A stretch of DNA of 64,000 nucleotides, from contig NZ_JABBXA010000027.1 in assembly GCF_014161445.1 (NCBI RefSeq), positions 1 through 64,000 on the forward strand, read 5' to 3'. The notes beneath the pieces were generated by a model, which was given only the letters and a program-made list of their open reading frames with translations, was not told where the DNA came from and searched no databases. The DNA comes from Microbispora sp. H13382 (GTDB lineage Bacteria > Actinomycetota > Actinomycetes > Streptosporangiales > Streptosporangiaceae). Each line of letters starts with the position of its first letter. Positions within the stretch are counted from its first letter, which is position 1. Position numbers and translations under genes: made by a program. Shown piece after piece: positions 35,952-44,694 of this stretch.

Positions 35952-36509
35952 ATGAAGGCCGAAACGCTCGATCTCGACCAGCAACCCGGGGGGCCCGTGA
36001 GCGTCCCGCCCCTGTCGGCGGGCGCCGACGACACGATCAGCGGTCTCTACGCCGAGCACGCCCTCGGCCTCACCCGGCTGGCCCTGATCATGGTGGGCGA
36101 CCGGGAGAGCGCCGAAGACGTGGTGCAGGAGGCGTTCCTCGGTCTGCACCGGCGCTTCGACGGCCTGCGTGACCGGGACAAGGCGCTCGTCTACGTGCGC
36201 GCCGCGGTGCTCAACAACGCCCGCACCGTGCTGCGCAGGCGGCGGCTGCCGTCCTGGTTCGCCGGCACGTACGACCCGCCCGTCTGGTCTGCCGAGTCGG
36301 CCGCGATCCTCGGTGCCGAGCGGCGGGAGGTCATGGAGGCCCTCCACCGCCTGCCCCGGCGCCAGCGGGAGGCCCTGGTCCTGCGTTACTACGCCGAGCT
36401 GTCCGAAGAGGAGACGGCGCGGGTCATGAAGATCAGCCGGGGCACGGTCAAGTCCACCACCTCCCGGGCGCTCGACGCGCTCGGCCGCCTCCTGGGAGAG
36501 ACCCGATGA
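35952..36509 (+). CDS. SigE-family ECF sigma factor
   Basis: A 185-residue extracytoplasmic-function sigma factor. Region 2 (YAEHALGLTRLALIMVGDRE, SAEDVVQEAFLGLHRRFDGL) and region 4 (LHRLPRRQREALVLRYYAEL, ISRGTVKSTTSRALDALGRL) are complete. The end overlaps the next gene by four bases (ATGA), so the pair is translationally coupled and the neighbour is its probable anti-sigma or sensor. The first 20 residues before the sigma domain are Pro/Asp-rich. Target promoters are unknown. Confidence 0.92.
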   Translation: MKAETLDLDQQPGGPVSVPPLSAGADDTISGLYAEHALGLTRLALIMVGDRESAEDVVQEAFLGLHRRFDGLRDRDKALVYVRAAVLNNARTVLRRRRLPSWFAGTYDPPVWSAESAAILGAERREVMEALHRLPRRQREALVLRYYAELSEEETARVMKISRGTVKSTTSRALDALGRLLGETR

Positions 36510-38104
36510 ACGACGTCATCCGCCGGTTGCAGGACGCCGCCCACGCGGTGGGAGAGACGGTCGACGCCGTCCCGCCGTTCGGCCCGGAGGCCACCCCGGC
36601 CCGCCGCCGTACGCGCGTGGGCACTGGACGGGGCAGGACGTGGCTGATGCCGGTCGCGGCGGCGGCCGCCGTGACGCTCGCGGTCGCGGGTGGGGCGGCC
36701 GTCGCGCGCCACGGCGGCGGGACCGACGACACGGCCGCCGGCATCGCCGTCGGCCCGGCCGCCGACCCCGCCTTCCTCGCCCACATCGGGGACCCCGGCG
36801 ACATCACGATCAGGAGCGTCACCGACGGGCACAGCACCGACGTCGTGCCGCGGCCCGCGACAGACGAGGGATTCTTCGCGGTCCAGGCGACGCGCGACAA
36901 CCGAGTCTTCTATGCGGCCACCATCTCGGACGGCTGCCGCTCGCGGCTGTACCAGTTCACCCTGGACGGGGAGGGGAGGGTCGCCTCACACGGCGAGCTT
37001 CCGTACGCGCCACCGGAAGGCACCGAGATCACCGCGCTCGCGGTGAGCGGCGACGGTGCGACGCTCGCGTACGGGCTGTCTTCCTGCGAGTCGGAGCAGT
37101 CGCGCGTGTCCCTCGTCGTCACCGACACCGCGACCGGCGGCAGCCGTACGTGGACGTCCACGCGTACGGAGGCCGTCCGGGATCTGTCCCTGACCGACGA
37201 CGGGCGCCGCGTGCTCCTCACCAGGGCCATGGGAACGGTTTTCGGGATCTCGAAAGCACCCCGGCCTCCCATGCAGGAGCCCCCGGACTCGGGCGCGAAG
37301 CCTGCACCGGTCGACACGGCCATGTCCGCGCCGGGTGCGGAGGCGAGTGTGACTTTCGAGTCGGCATCCGCCGATCCCGCGGCGACGCTCGCCGGGACTG
37401 AGGCGGGTGCGGCCGCGGGCCGCGAGGCGGGAGGGCCGGCCGGGACCGAAACCGGAGCGCCCCCCGCGCCGGACTCGGGAGCGCCCGGCGAGGCCGGTGC
37501 GTCGGCGGTGCCCTCCGCGTCGGACAGCCCCGGGGCCGACGTCGCCGTAGCGGCGTCCGATTTCCCCGGGTCCCCGCCGGACGGATGGGGATGCAGGGTG
37601 CGGTCGATGGGCGCGGAGCCCAGTGGCTCTCCGGATGCCACTCCGAATGCGAAGGTCGCCTGGGCCTGCTCGGGTCCGCGGGATCCGATGCTGCTCGACA
37701 CCGGCGTCGCCGGCACTCTCGACGACGCCCGTGTGATCAGGCTGACGTCTACGACAGGGACGCCCCCGGCCCTGATTTTCGGGGTCACGATCACACCCGA
37801 CGGGTCGCGAGTGATCGCGGCGCAGACGACCCTCAAGCTGAGCACGGCCGAGGAGGCCGCGAGAAAGGACGACTTCGACGGCATCGTGGCGTACGACCTC
37901 GAAGGGCGTCAGATCGAGGTTCTCCATGCCCACGGCGGCAGAGGGGTGGTTCCGATCGGGATGCTCGACGTGGACGGCACCGGCCGGAACTTCCTGGTCT
38001 CCAGACCCGGCGAGCTGGGCGAGATCACCCCGTCCGGCTACCGGGAGCTGCACTCCTACGGCGTTCCCCCGCAGGGCGCGCCCGTCGGCAAAGTGGCCTG
38101 GTAG
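36506..38104 (+). CDS. Membrane protein coupled to the ECF sigma factor (probable anti-sigma/sensor)
   Basis: A 532-residue protein with about 45 cytoplasmic residues (MNDVIRRLQDAAHAVGETVD), one membrane helix (LMPVAAAAAVTLAVAGGAAV) and a large extracellular part. The latter has blade-like repeats (LAVSGDGATLAYGLSS, LSLTDDGRRVLLTR, VTITPDGSRVIAAQ), so it may form a small propeller. An Ala/Gly/Pro/Ser-rich insert of about 100 residues (roughly 255-355) interrupts it. The four-base overlap with the sigma gene and the short cytoplasmic tail fit a sigma regulator, but no ZAS zinc motif (HxxxCxxC) is visible. The role is inferred from context. Confidence 0.72.
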   Translation: MNDVIRRLQDAAHAVGETVDAVPPFGPEATPARRRTRVGTGRGRTWLMPVAAAAAVTLAVAGGAAVARHGGGTDDTAAGIAVGPAADPAFLAHIGDPGDITIRSVTDGHSTDVVPRPATDEGFFAVQATRDNRVFYAATISDGCRSRLYQFTLDGEGRVASHGELPYAPPEGTEITALAVSGDGATLAYGLSSCESEQSRVSLVVTDTATGGSRTWTSTRTEAVRDLSLTDDGRRVLLTRAMGTVFGISKAPRPPMQEPPDSGAKPAPVDTAMSAPGAEASVTFESASADPAATLAGTEAGAAAGREAGGPAGTETGAPPAPDSGAPGEAGASAVPSASDSPGADVAVAASDFPGSPPDGWGCRVRSMGAEPSGSPDATPNAKVAWACSGPRDPMLLDTGVAGTLDDARVIRLTSTTGTPPALIFGVTITPDGSRVIAAQTTLKLSTAEEAARKDDFDGIVAYDLEGRQIEVLHAHGGRGVVPIGMLDVDGTGRNFLVSRPGELGEITPSGYRELHSYGVPPQGAPVGKVAW

Positions 38105-38117
38105 GCGCATCACTCCG

Positions 38118-38142
38118 GCGGGGCCAGGTGTTCCGGCCCCGC
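38118..38142 (+). terminator. Hairpin after the sigma factor operon
   Basis: GCGGGGCC and GGCCCCGC pair perfectly around a nine-base loop, starting 14 bases after the stop of the sigma partner gene. There is no T tract. Confidence 0.55.
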
Positions 38143-38235
38143 TGGGGTCGTCCACAGGTGATGATTGCCGGTGCCGTACGACACGTATGGTGGGTTCGGA
38201 CGCGTTAGCCGTACAGGATCGAGGAGGGCCGGCGC

Positions 38236-39093
38236 TTGGGCATGATGATGGCGGTGAGCTTCACCCGCTACGGACGGCTCTACTACCTCGATCCCGGCGG
38301 CCACTCTCCCAAGGTGGGCGACAAGGTCCTCGTGCCGACCGACTCGGGCCCGGAGGTCGCCGAGTGCGTGTGGGCGCCGCAGTACGTGAGCGAGGACGTC
38401 GAGGGCCTGCCCGTCTGCCAGGGCATCGCGGCCGAGGAGCACCTGACCAGGGACGAGGCCAACCGCCGCCGCAGGGCGGAGGCCAGGAGCGTGTCCAAGC
38501 GCCTGATCAAGCGCCACGAGCTGCCGATGAAGGTCGTCGGAGTCGACTACCTGGACGCCGACAACGTCTACACCGTGTACTTCTCCGCGCCTCACCGGGT
38601 CGACTTCCGCGCGCTCGTGCGTGACCTGGCCCGCAACCTGCGGGCCCGGGTCGAGCTGCGGCAGATCGGCCCGCGCGACGAGGCCAGGCTCCAGGGCGGC
38701 ATCGGCCCCTGCGGCCGCGACCTGTGCTGCGCGACGTTCCTCAAGGACTTCGAGCCGGTCTCCGTGCGGATGGCCAAGGACCAGGACCTCCCGGTCAACC
38801 CGCTCAGGATCGCGGGCGCCTGCGGCCGGCTCATGTGCTGCCTGAAGTACGAGCACCCGCTCTATCAGGAGTTCCGGGCGTCGGCGCCGCGCGCGGGCCT
38901 CACGGTGGACACCCCACAGGGCCCGGGCACGGTGGTGGGCCACAACGTGCCGTCCGACTCCGTCATCGTCCGCCTCAACGAGGGCGGCCGCCGCTGCGCG
39001 TGTTCCAAGGCCAGCGTCTGCGCGCCCCGCAAGGCCCACGACTCCATGTACGGCGAAGCGCAGCCGGCGGCCGAGGGCGCCTCCGAGAGCTGA
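38236..39093 (+). CDS. PSP1 C-terminal domain protein (RicT/YaaT-like)
   Basis: A 285-residue member of the PSP1/RicT family. Diagnostic cysteines are present in GGIGPCGRDLCCATFLKDF and GACGRLMCCLKYEHPLY, which in Bacillus RicT help bind iron-sulfur clusters within the Y-complex that affects RNA processing. Further cysteines follow in RRCACSKASVCAPRK. The TTG at 38236 is seven bases from GAGGAGGG; ATG codons at 38242, 38245 and 38248 are in the same frame and cannot be excluded. It lies near holB and tmk, as commonly found in bacterial chromosomes. Confidence 0.88.
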   Translation: MGMMMAVSFTRYGRLYYLDPGGHSPKVGDKVLVPTDSGPEVAECVWAPQYVSEDVEGLPVCQGIAAEEHLTRDEANRRRRAEARSVSKRLIKRHELPMKVVGVDYLDADNVYTVYFSAPHRVDFRALVRDLARNLRARVELRQIGPRDEARLQGGIGPCGRDLCCATFLKDFEPVSVRMAKDQDLPVNPLRIAGACGRLMCCLKYEHPLYQEFRASAPRAGLTVDTPQGPGTVVGHNVPSDSVIVRLNEGGRRCACSKASVCAPRKAHDSMYGEAQPAAEGASES

Positions 39094-39129
39094 CGAGCAC
39101 CGTCGTTTCGTGGCCGGGGCGGCCCGGCC

Positions 39130-39221
39130 GACGGCGGCGAACCCACGGTGTCCGACGGCGGCGTCCCCATGGTGTCTGACGGCGGCGTCCCTATGGTGTC
39201 TGACGGCGGCGAACCCACAGC
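39130..39221. repeat. 24-base tandem repeat, nearly four units
   Basis: Units begin at 39130, 39154, 39178 and 39202, each starting GACGGCGGCG. Units 2 and 3 differ by one base (GTCCCCATGG and GTCCCTATGG). Units 1 and 4 share GAACCCAC in place of GTCCCCAT. Since 24 is a multiple of three, every frame repeats every eight codons (for example SDGGVPMV on the plus strand). It lies in the 203-base gap between the PSP1 and GH43 genes; no ribosome site suggests a gene. Confidence 0.85.
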
Positions 39222-39296
39222 CCCGCGCGCGCCCGGCGCTCGCCCGGGGTCCGTGGGTTCGCCACTTCGTCCTTCAGCGGTCTCCCGCTGTCGTGC

Positions 39297-41087
39297 TCAC
39301 GGACTCGTGCAGGTGAGGGACGGCGTCGACGGCGTGCCTCCGGCGGTGAAACCGAAGGTCGTCGAGGCGGAGGCCCCCAGCGAGCCGTTGTAGGAGACGT
39401 TCTTCACAGACACGGCCGAGCCGCTGGTGCTCAGCGTGCCGTTCCAGACCTGGCTGATGGTCTGGCCGTTGCTCAGGTTCCACTTGACGGTCCAGCCGTT
39501 GATCGGCGAACCGCCGGCCGTCACCGTGACCTCGCCCTGGAAGCCGCCGCCCCACGAGTTGGTGGTGCGGTAGGTCGCGCTGCAGGCGCCGCCGGCCGGC
39601 GACGGGCTGGGCGACGGTGAAGCCGGGGGAGTCGGCGACGGCGACGGCGAAGTCGGCGGTGTGGGCGAGGGCGAAGCCGGGGGAGTCGGAGAGGGCGAGG
39701 ACGTCGGCCCGCTGCCGCTGAACTGCCACCAGTTCACGTTCATCAGGTAGCCGCTCCCGCCGGTGAACCTGAGATACAGGTCGTGGGTGCCGGTCGCGCC
39801 GGTGACCGGGCAGGAGACGGTCGTCCAGGTCTGCCAGCCGCCGGTGCCCGGGACGTCGCACGTCCCCATGAGCGTGCCGCTGACGCCGTCCCGCCGTAGC
39901 TCGATCTTTCCGCCACTGGCTCCCGAGGCGACCCGCGCGCTGAAGGAGCTGGCGCCGGTGCCGAAGGCGACGCCCTTGACCTTGATGTAGTCGCCGTTGT
40001 CGATGAACCCGACGTTCATGCCACCCTCGTTGGACGGCTCGGTCTCGACGCCGGACTCCCAGGCGATGGTCTCGGCCTCCTGCCGGACGTACGGGTCCAG
40101 CGTGCCGATCTGGGGCGCCCCGGTCGTGGTCATGTTGATCGTCGGGATCGTGCCGTCGGCGTTGTAGCTGAACTTCTCCACGGCCACTGAGCGGGTGAAA
40201 CCGCCGCCGCCCGGCAGCGCGCCGTTGTGGTAGAAGAAGTACGATCCGCCGTTGAAGTCGACGATCCCCGGGTGGTTGGTGAAGCTGCCGCCCTGCGTGG
40301 GCATGACCGTGCCCCGGTAGGTCCACGGCCCGGTGGCGCTGGGGGCCGTCGAGTAGGCGATGAACTCCGAGCAGCACTTCGCCGCGAACACGTTGTAGTA
40401 CAGGCTGCCCCGCTTGTAGACCCAGGGTCCCTCCTCGTACAGAGTCGGGCGGCTGGCGTCACCGGTGCGGGTGCCGAACCCGGCGGTCGTGAGGTTGACC
40501 TTCGTCGGGCTGCCGGAGTAGGAGATCATGTCGCTGTTCAGCTTGACGTACCACAGGTTCGGGTTGCCCCAGTAGAGGTAGGCCTGACCGTTGTCGTCGA
40601 TGAAGACGGTGGGGTCGATCTCGCCGTTCTCCACCAGCGGGCGCCCGAGGGCATCCTTGAAGGGGCCGGTGGGGCTGTCGGAGACGGCCACACCGATGGC
40701 CATCCTGCCGCTCGCCCGGCTGGTCGTGGGGACGTACCAGTAGAACTTGCCGTTCCTGTAGATGGTCTGGCCCGCCCACGCGTCGGATTTCGCCCAGCTG
40801 AAGCTGGCGACGCTCAGCGGCGAGCCGTGGTCGGTCCAGTTCACCATGTCGGCCGACGACCAGACCCGCCATTCGTTCATCGTGAACCACGTCGAGCCGT
40901 CCTCGTCGTGGCCGGTGTAGAGGTAGACCCGGCCGTTGTGGACGAGCGGCGCCGGGTCGGCGGTGTAGATGGTCTGGATTATCGGGTTGTCCGCCCTGGC
41001 CGCGGTGGCCGGGAGCAACGCCAGCATGCACAGCAGGCCCACAATCCAGGTCGCGGTGCGCCTGGACAGTGAAAACGCGTATCTCAC
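39297..41087 (-). CDS. Secreted GH43-CBM6-CBM2 hemicellulase
   Basis: A 596-residue exported enzyme. The GTG at 41087 follows GGAGG by five bases, and the signal peptide ends near ATAARADN. The five-bladed GH43 domain shows the catalytic base Asp44 (TADPAPL), the pKa-modulating Asp158 (GEIDPTVF) and the acid Glu in TLYEEGPW. Strings such as YTGHDED and NPNLWYVKLNSDM suit arabinoxylan arabinofuranohydrolases. A CBM6 follows (about 340-465, QEAETIAWESGVE), then a repetitive Ser/Pro linker (SPSPTPP units) and a C-terminal CBM2. It should release arabinose or xylose side groups from plant arabinoxylan. Two direct repeats and a palindrome upstream suggest LacI-type control. Confidence 0.9.
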   Translation of the reverse strand: MRYAFSLSRRTATWIVGLLCMLALLPATAARADNPIIQTIYTADPAPLVHNGRVYLYTGHDEDGSTWFTMNEWRVWSSADMVNWTDHGSPLSVASFSWAKSDAWAGQTIYRNGKFYWYVPTTSRASGRMAIGVAVSDSPTGPFKDALGRPLVENGEIDPTVFIDDNGQAYLYWGNPNLWYVKLNSDMISYSGSPTKVNLTTAGFGTRTGDASRPTLYEEGPWVYKRGSLYYNVFAAKCCSEFIAYSTAPSATGPWTYRGTVMPTQGGSFTNHPGIVDFNGGSYFFYHNGALPGGGGFTRSVAVEKFSYNADGTIPTINMTTTGAPQIGTLDPYVRQEAETIAWESGVETEPSNEGGMNVGFIDNGDYIKVKGVAFGTGASSFSARVASGASGGKIELRRDGVSGTLMGTCDVPGTGGWQTWTTVSCPVTGATGTHDLYLRFTGGSGYLMNVNWWQFSGSGPTSSPSPTPPASPSPTPPTSPSPSPTPPASPSPSPSPAGGACSATYRTTNSWGGGFQGEVTVTAGGSPINGWTVKWNLSNGQTISQVWNGTLSTSGSAVSVKNVSYNGSLGASASTTFGFTAGGTPSTPSLTCTSP

Positions 41088-41143
41088 ATGCGCCTCCGGA
41101 TGTGATGGTCGCTCACCGTGCACGCCGGGCCGTCGACACCCTC

Positions 41144-41182
41144 ATGTGAGCGTTAACGTCTCATCGAAATGTGAGCGTTAAC
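41144..41182. promoter_or_regulatory. Two direct operator-like repeats upstream of the GH43 gene
   Basis: ATGTGAGCGTTAAC occurs at 41144-41157 and again, unchanged, at 41169-41182 (25 bases apart), some 57-95 bases before the GH43 start. The GAGCGTTAAC core resembles LacI-family sugar-regulator sites. Being on the same face of the helix, the pair may bind cooperatively. Confidence 0.6.
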
Positions 41183-41353
41183 AATTCATGGTGGGCGACC
41201 GTGGTCATGCGGCGGAGCCAACCTCAGGCGCGGGGGACGGTCAAGGTCGCGAACCTGTGCGGGCCTGTGCGGGGCGTGCGAGCGCCGATCCGCGCAGTGG
41301 CGCTGAGCTGGCTCCGGATCCCCGGCGGGCGAGTCGCCGATCCCCGCTGGAAT

Positions 41354-41366
41354 GTGAAACTTTCAC
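41354..41366. promoter_or_regulatory. GTGAAA-C-TTTCAC palindrome
   Basis: A perfect 13-base odd palindrome 267 bases upstream of the GH43 start and just beyond the stop of the OmpA-like gene. It shares TGAAA-N-TTTCA with the site upstream of the CBM2/FN3 gene. Confidence 0.45.
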
Positions 41367-41378
41367 CCTCTGACGGAG

Positions 41379-42080
41379 TTAACGTACGGGGACGTCGTCG
41401 ATCCTGCCGAAGGGGCCGGCGTCGAAGGTCACGCTCGTGACGCCCGGCGGCGGTGCCGGCACGTAGAAGAAGCCGCGGTTGCCCGTGCCCGGCTTGACGT
41501 TGAACGTCGCCCAGCCCGGGTCCACGTAGTCGTCGGGGCCCCGCGGATCGTCCGGTCCCATCCGCACGGCGCGGTAGACGGTGCGCGACGCCGGATCGAC
41601 GACGGAGAAGGCGGTGTACCAGCCGCCGATGTAGGCGACGTCCCCTCCGTATCCCGTCCCGGCGCCGAGGTCGCCCGGGCCGAGGTTGACGATGTCGAAC
41701 ACCGCGACGAGATAGGCGCCGTCGCGGTAGAAGGGCTTCACGTCGATGCGGAGCCGCTGACCGGACGGTCGCCCGGTGGAGGTCCGGCTGGTGACGGTCT
41801 CGCCGTCCTCGGCGTGGAACGGAGCCGGCCGTCCCCCGGCGGCGCCGGTCTCGCCGGCTCCCGCGGACGCGGGGCCGCCGGTCCGCTGCCTGATCCGGTA
41901 GGAGATCTCGACGCGCCGGTTCCTGGCGCGCGCCTCCTCGTCGTTCACCCCGCCCTCCCGGGCGACGGGCTCGGTCTCGCCCCTGCCCGTCGTGCGGTAT
42001 CGGTACGCCCCGCCGAGGCGGGCCGCCAGCTCCCCGCGTACGGCCTGCGCACGCCGCAGGGACAGCGCCATGTTAAGGAG
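41379..42080 (-). pseudogene. 5'-truncated OmpA-family domain protein
   Basis: The readable frame begins NMALSLRRAQAVRGELAARL and continues through RNRRVEISYRIR, which is the second half of an OmpA-like peptidoglycan-binding domain. The preceding half (with the usual G-hTDxxG motif) should lie directly upstream, but an in-frame TGA is met ten codons before the Met and the sequence there is the promoter of the divergent oxidoreductase. The remaining 160 residues form an unrecognised C-terminal domain (YLVAVFDIVNLGPGDLG). An ATG at 42071 could still start translation, giving 230 residues without a signal peptide. I take this as a deletion derivative. Confidence 0.65.
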
Positions 42081-42141
42081 TTGAGGACGGATCTGTACTC
42101 ACCTGTACGGTTGACCGCGTCGAGCGAGGAGGACGACCTTC

Positions 42142-43086
42142 ATGGGTGATCGGGTCAGGGTCGGGTTCGTCGGGCTAGGGATCACCTCCCGCAGCCACTT
42201 CGCGGTGCTCGAGCAGCGGCCCGAGGTCGCCCTGGAGTTCACCGTCGACCCCAAGGTCACCGAGCCGCCCGCGTTCCGCGAGACCACGCCGGCGCACTAC
42301 CCCGACCTCGACGAGGCGCTGGACGCCCACCAGCCGGACCTGCTCGTGATCGCCACCCCGACGCGGACCCATCTGGACCTGACGGTGCGGGCGCTGACGC
42401 TGTCGTCGGCGACGGTGCTGGTGGAGAAGCCGCTCGTGCACGACCTCGCCGCGCTCGCCCGGCTCCGCGAACTGGACGGGAAGACCGACGTACGCGGCCG
42501 GGTGTTCACCGCGCACCACTTCGCGTTCGCGCCAGAGGTCCGCTGGGCGGCCGAGCAGATCGCCGGGCATCCCGAGTGGGGCCCGATCACCCGGGTCACC
42601 TCGGCCTTCTACGACCCGTACGTCCTGCGGGGCGAGCAGGCCTTCGCGTCCTACGTGTCGAGCTGGACGGACTCGGGGGTGAACCAGCTCAGCATGCTCG
42701 CCCGCTTCGCCGAACCGGCCGCGCTGACCTCACTCCGCGAGATGGACGGCGGCGCGAGCGCCTGGGCCACGTGCGAGTTCCGCTCCCGGGGCAGGACCGG
42801 CCTGGCCTCGCTGCGATCGAGCTGGCTCACGGGCGAGAGCAGCAAGGGGACGACGCTCACCCTCGGCGAGACCGACGTCGAGGTGGTCATCGACCACACG
42901 GCGAACACCGGCTTCGCCGCACAGGCGGGCACCCTGCTCGCGGCGTACGGCCACGACGGCCGCACGCCCAGGAAGACGGCGCGGCACCGGCCGCTGTACG
43001 AGAGCCTGCTGTCCGGCGCCCCCGATCCCGTGCTCGGCTTCGACACGACCGCGAAGATCACCGAGCTGCACCATTCGAGGCCCTGA
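42142..43086 (+). CDS. Gfo/Idh/MocA-family oxidoreductase
   Basis: A 314-residue NAD(P)-dependent sugar or cyclitol dehydrogenase. The Rossmann motif GFVGLGITSRSHF is at the N-terminus, and EKPLVHD carries the conserved catalytic-region lysine. The C-terminal alpha/beta domain extends from about 125. ATG 42142 lies after GAGGAGG at about nine bases. It could act on inositol or on a pentose released by the neighbouring GH43 enzyme, but nothing in the sequence fixes the substrate. It converges with the hydrolase gene that ends at 43093. Confidence 0.88.
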   Translation: MGDRVRVGFVGLGITSRSHFAVLEQRPEVALEFTVDPKVTEPPAFRETTPAHYPDLDEALDAHQPDLLVIATPTRTHLDLTVRALTLSSATVLVEKPLVHDLAALARLRELDGKTDVRGRVFTAHHFAFAPEVRWAAEQIAGHPEWGPITRVTSAFYDPYVLRGEQAFASYVSSWTDSGVNQLSMLARFAEPAALTSLREMDGGASAWATCEFRSRGRTGLASLRSSWLTGESSKGTTLTLGETDVEVVIDHTANTGFAAQAGTLLAAYGHDGRTPRKTARHRPLYESLLSGAPDPVLGFDTTAKITELHHSRP

Positions 43087-43092
43087 GGGGGC

Positions 43093-44694
43093 TCAGCCCG
43101 TCTTCGGGCAGACCGTGCCGTTCTTGGGCGAGCGCAGCGCGAGCAGGTAGTCGTCGACCGCGCTGTCCACGCAGGCGGAGCCGCTGCGGTAGGCCGTGTG
43201 CCCGTCGCCGTCGTACCCCAGGAGCACGCCAGAGGTCAGCTCCTTGGCGAGCCCCTGCGCCCACTCGTACGGCGTGGCGGGGTCGCGCAGGGTGCCGACG
43301 ACGAGGATCGGCGGCGCGCCCTCGGCCTTGAGCGGCTTGTCGGCGCCGACCGACTTCGCGGGCCAGTAGGCGCAGGGCAGCGAGCCCCACATCACGAACG
43401 GCCCGAAGTGCGGCGCCGCCTTGGCGGCCTCACCCGCGGCCCGCCGGTACGCGTCGAGCGCCTTCGGGTAAGGGTGGTCCACGCAGTTGACGGCCATGTT
43501 CGCCTCGGTCTGGTTCGAGTACGAGCCGTTGGGCTGCCGGTCGACCAGCAGGTCGGCCATCTGGAGCAGGTCGGTCCCGTCGCCCTCGTTGATCGCCTTG
43601 CCCAGGGCCTCCCGCAGCCGGGGCCAGGCCGCCCGCTCGTACAGCGGGGTGGCGATGCCGATCACCGTCCACGCCTCGTTGACCTTCCGGCCGTCGCCGA
43701 GGACGTTCTTCAACGGCTGCCGGTCGGCCTTCACCAGCAGGTCGCTGATCTCCTGCAACGCGCCGTCCACCGTACGGCTCTTGAACGGGCAGGAACGGCT
43801 GAGGAGGCAGTCTTCGACGAAGGCCCGCAGCGCCACCTCGAAGCCCTTGGCCTGCACCTCGTTGGACTTCAGCGACGGCACTGCCGGATCGACCGCGCCG
43901 TCGAGCACGAGCGCCCGCACGCGCTTGGGGAACAGGTCGGCGTACATCGCGCCGAGGAAGGTGCCGTACGACTTGCCCAGATAGGTGAGACCCGGGTCGC
44001 CGAGGACGCCGCGCAGGACGTCCATGTCCCTGGCCGCGTCGGCCGTGCCGACGTGGGGGAGAAGCCGGGCCGCCTTGGCGCCGCAGCTGTCGGCGAACTC
44101 CTTGGACGCCTTGTCGAGCGCCGTGACCTCCGCCGGCGTGTCCGGGCTCGAGTCCATCCCGATGTACGCGTCGAGCTGGGAGGCGGTCATGCATGTGACG
44201 GGGGTCGACTCGCCCACGCCGCGGGGGTCGAACCCCACGACGTCGTACTGGGCCCGCACCCTGTCGCTGACCACGGACCGGGCCGCTCGCGCGTACGAGA
44301 TGCCCGAGCCTCCGGGCCCGCCGGGGTTGATCAGCAGGGAGCCGGCGCGCTTGCCGGTGGCCGGCAGGCGGATCACGCCGAGGTCGATGCGCTCGCCGGT
44401 GGGCTTCTCGTAGTCGAGGGGCACCTGGATCTTGGCGCACTGGAAGCCGTCACCGCAGTCGCGCCAGGCGGGCCGCTGGGCGTAGAACGGCCGCAGCTCC
44501 GCCGTGGGGGCCTCGACCGGCGGCTGCGCCTGCGCGCCCGTGCTCGGCTGATCGGAGGTGGCCGGTGTGTGGGTGGAGCACGCCGTGAACGGCAGCAGCG
44601 CGGCCAGCGCCGCGACCGCCATTCGCCGGCTCGGACCGCCGCCGTACCGCGTACGAGACGGTGTGACCTTCGCTTTCTGCCCGGCCGATCGCAT
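43093..44694 (-). CDS. Secreted tripeptidyl aminopeptidase-like alpha/beta hydrolase
   Basis: A 533-residue exported serine hydrolase of the SCO7095/Tap family. The N-terminus is basic with a hydrophobic stretch and a cysteine in LLPFTACSTHT that may be lipidated. The oxyanion region is INPGGPGGSG, the nucleophile serine sits in YLGKSYGTFLG, and the C-terminal TAP domain ends with LGYDGDGHTAY, giving the catalytic histidine; DP in TLRDPATPYE supplies the acid. It should cleave short peptides from the N-terminus outside the cell. ATG 44694 is chosen as the best-placed start before the signal sequence; the ribosome site is weak. Confidence 0.88.
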   Translation of the reverse strand: MRSAGQKAKVTPSRTRYGGGPSRRMAVAALAALLPFTACSTHTPATSDQPSTGAQAQPPVEAPTAELRPFYAQRPAWRDCGDGFQCAKIQVPLDYEKPTGERIDLGVIRLPATGKRAGSLLINPGGPGGSGISYARAARSVVSDRVRAQYDVVGFDPRGVGESTPVTCMTASQLDAYIGMDSSPDTPAEVTALDKASKEFADSCGAKAARLLPHVGTADAARDMDVLRGVLGDPGLTYLGKSYGTFLGAMYADLFPKRVRALVLDGAVDPAVPSLKSNEVQAKGFEVALRAFVEDCLLSRSCPFKSRTVDGALQEISDLLVKADRQPLKNVLGDGRKVNEAWTVIGIATPLYERAAWPRLREALGKAINEGDGTDLLQMADLLVDRQPNGSYSNQTEANMAVNCVDHPYPKALDAYRRAAGEAAKAAPHFGPFVMWGSLPCAYWPAKSVGADKPLKAEGAPPILVVGTLRDPATPYEWAQGLAKELTSGVLLGYDGDGHTAYRSGSACVDSAVDDYLLALRSPKNGTVCPKTG

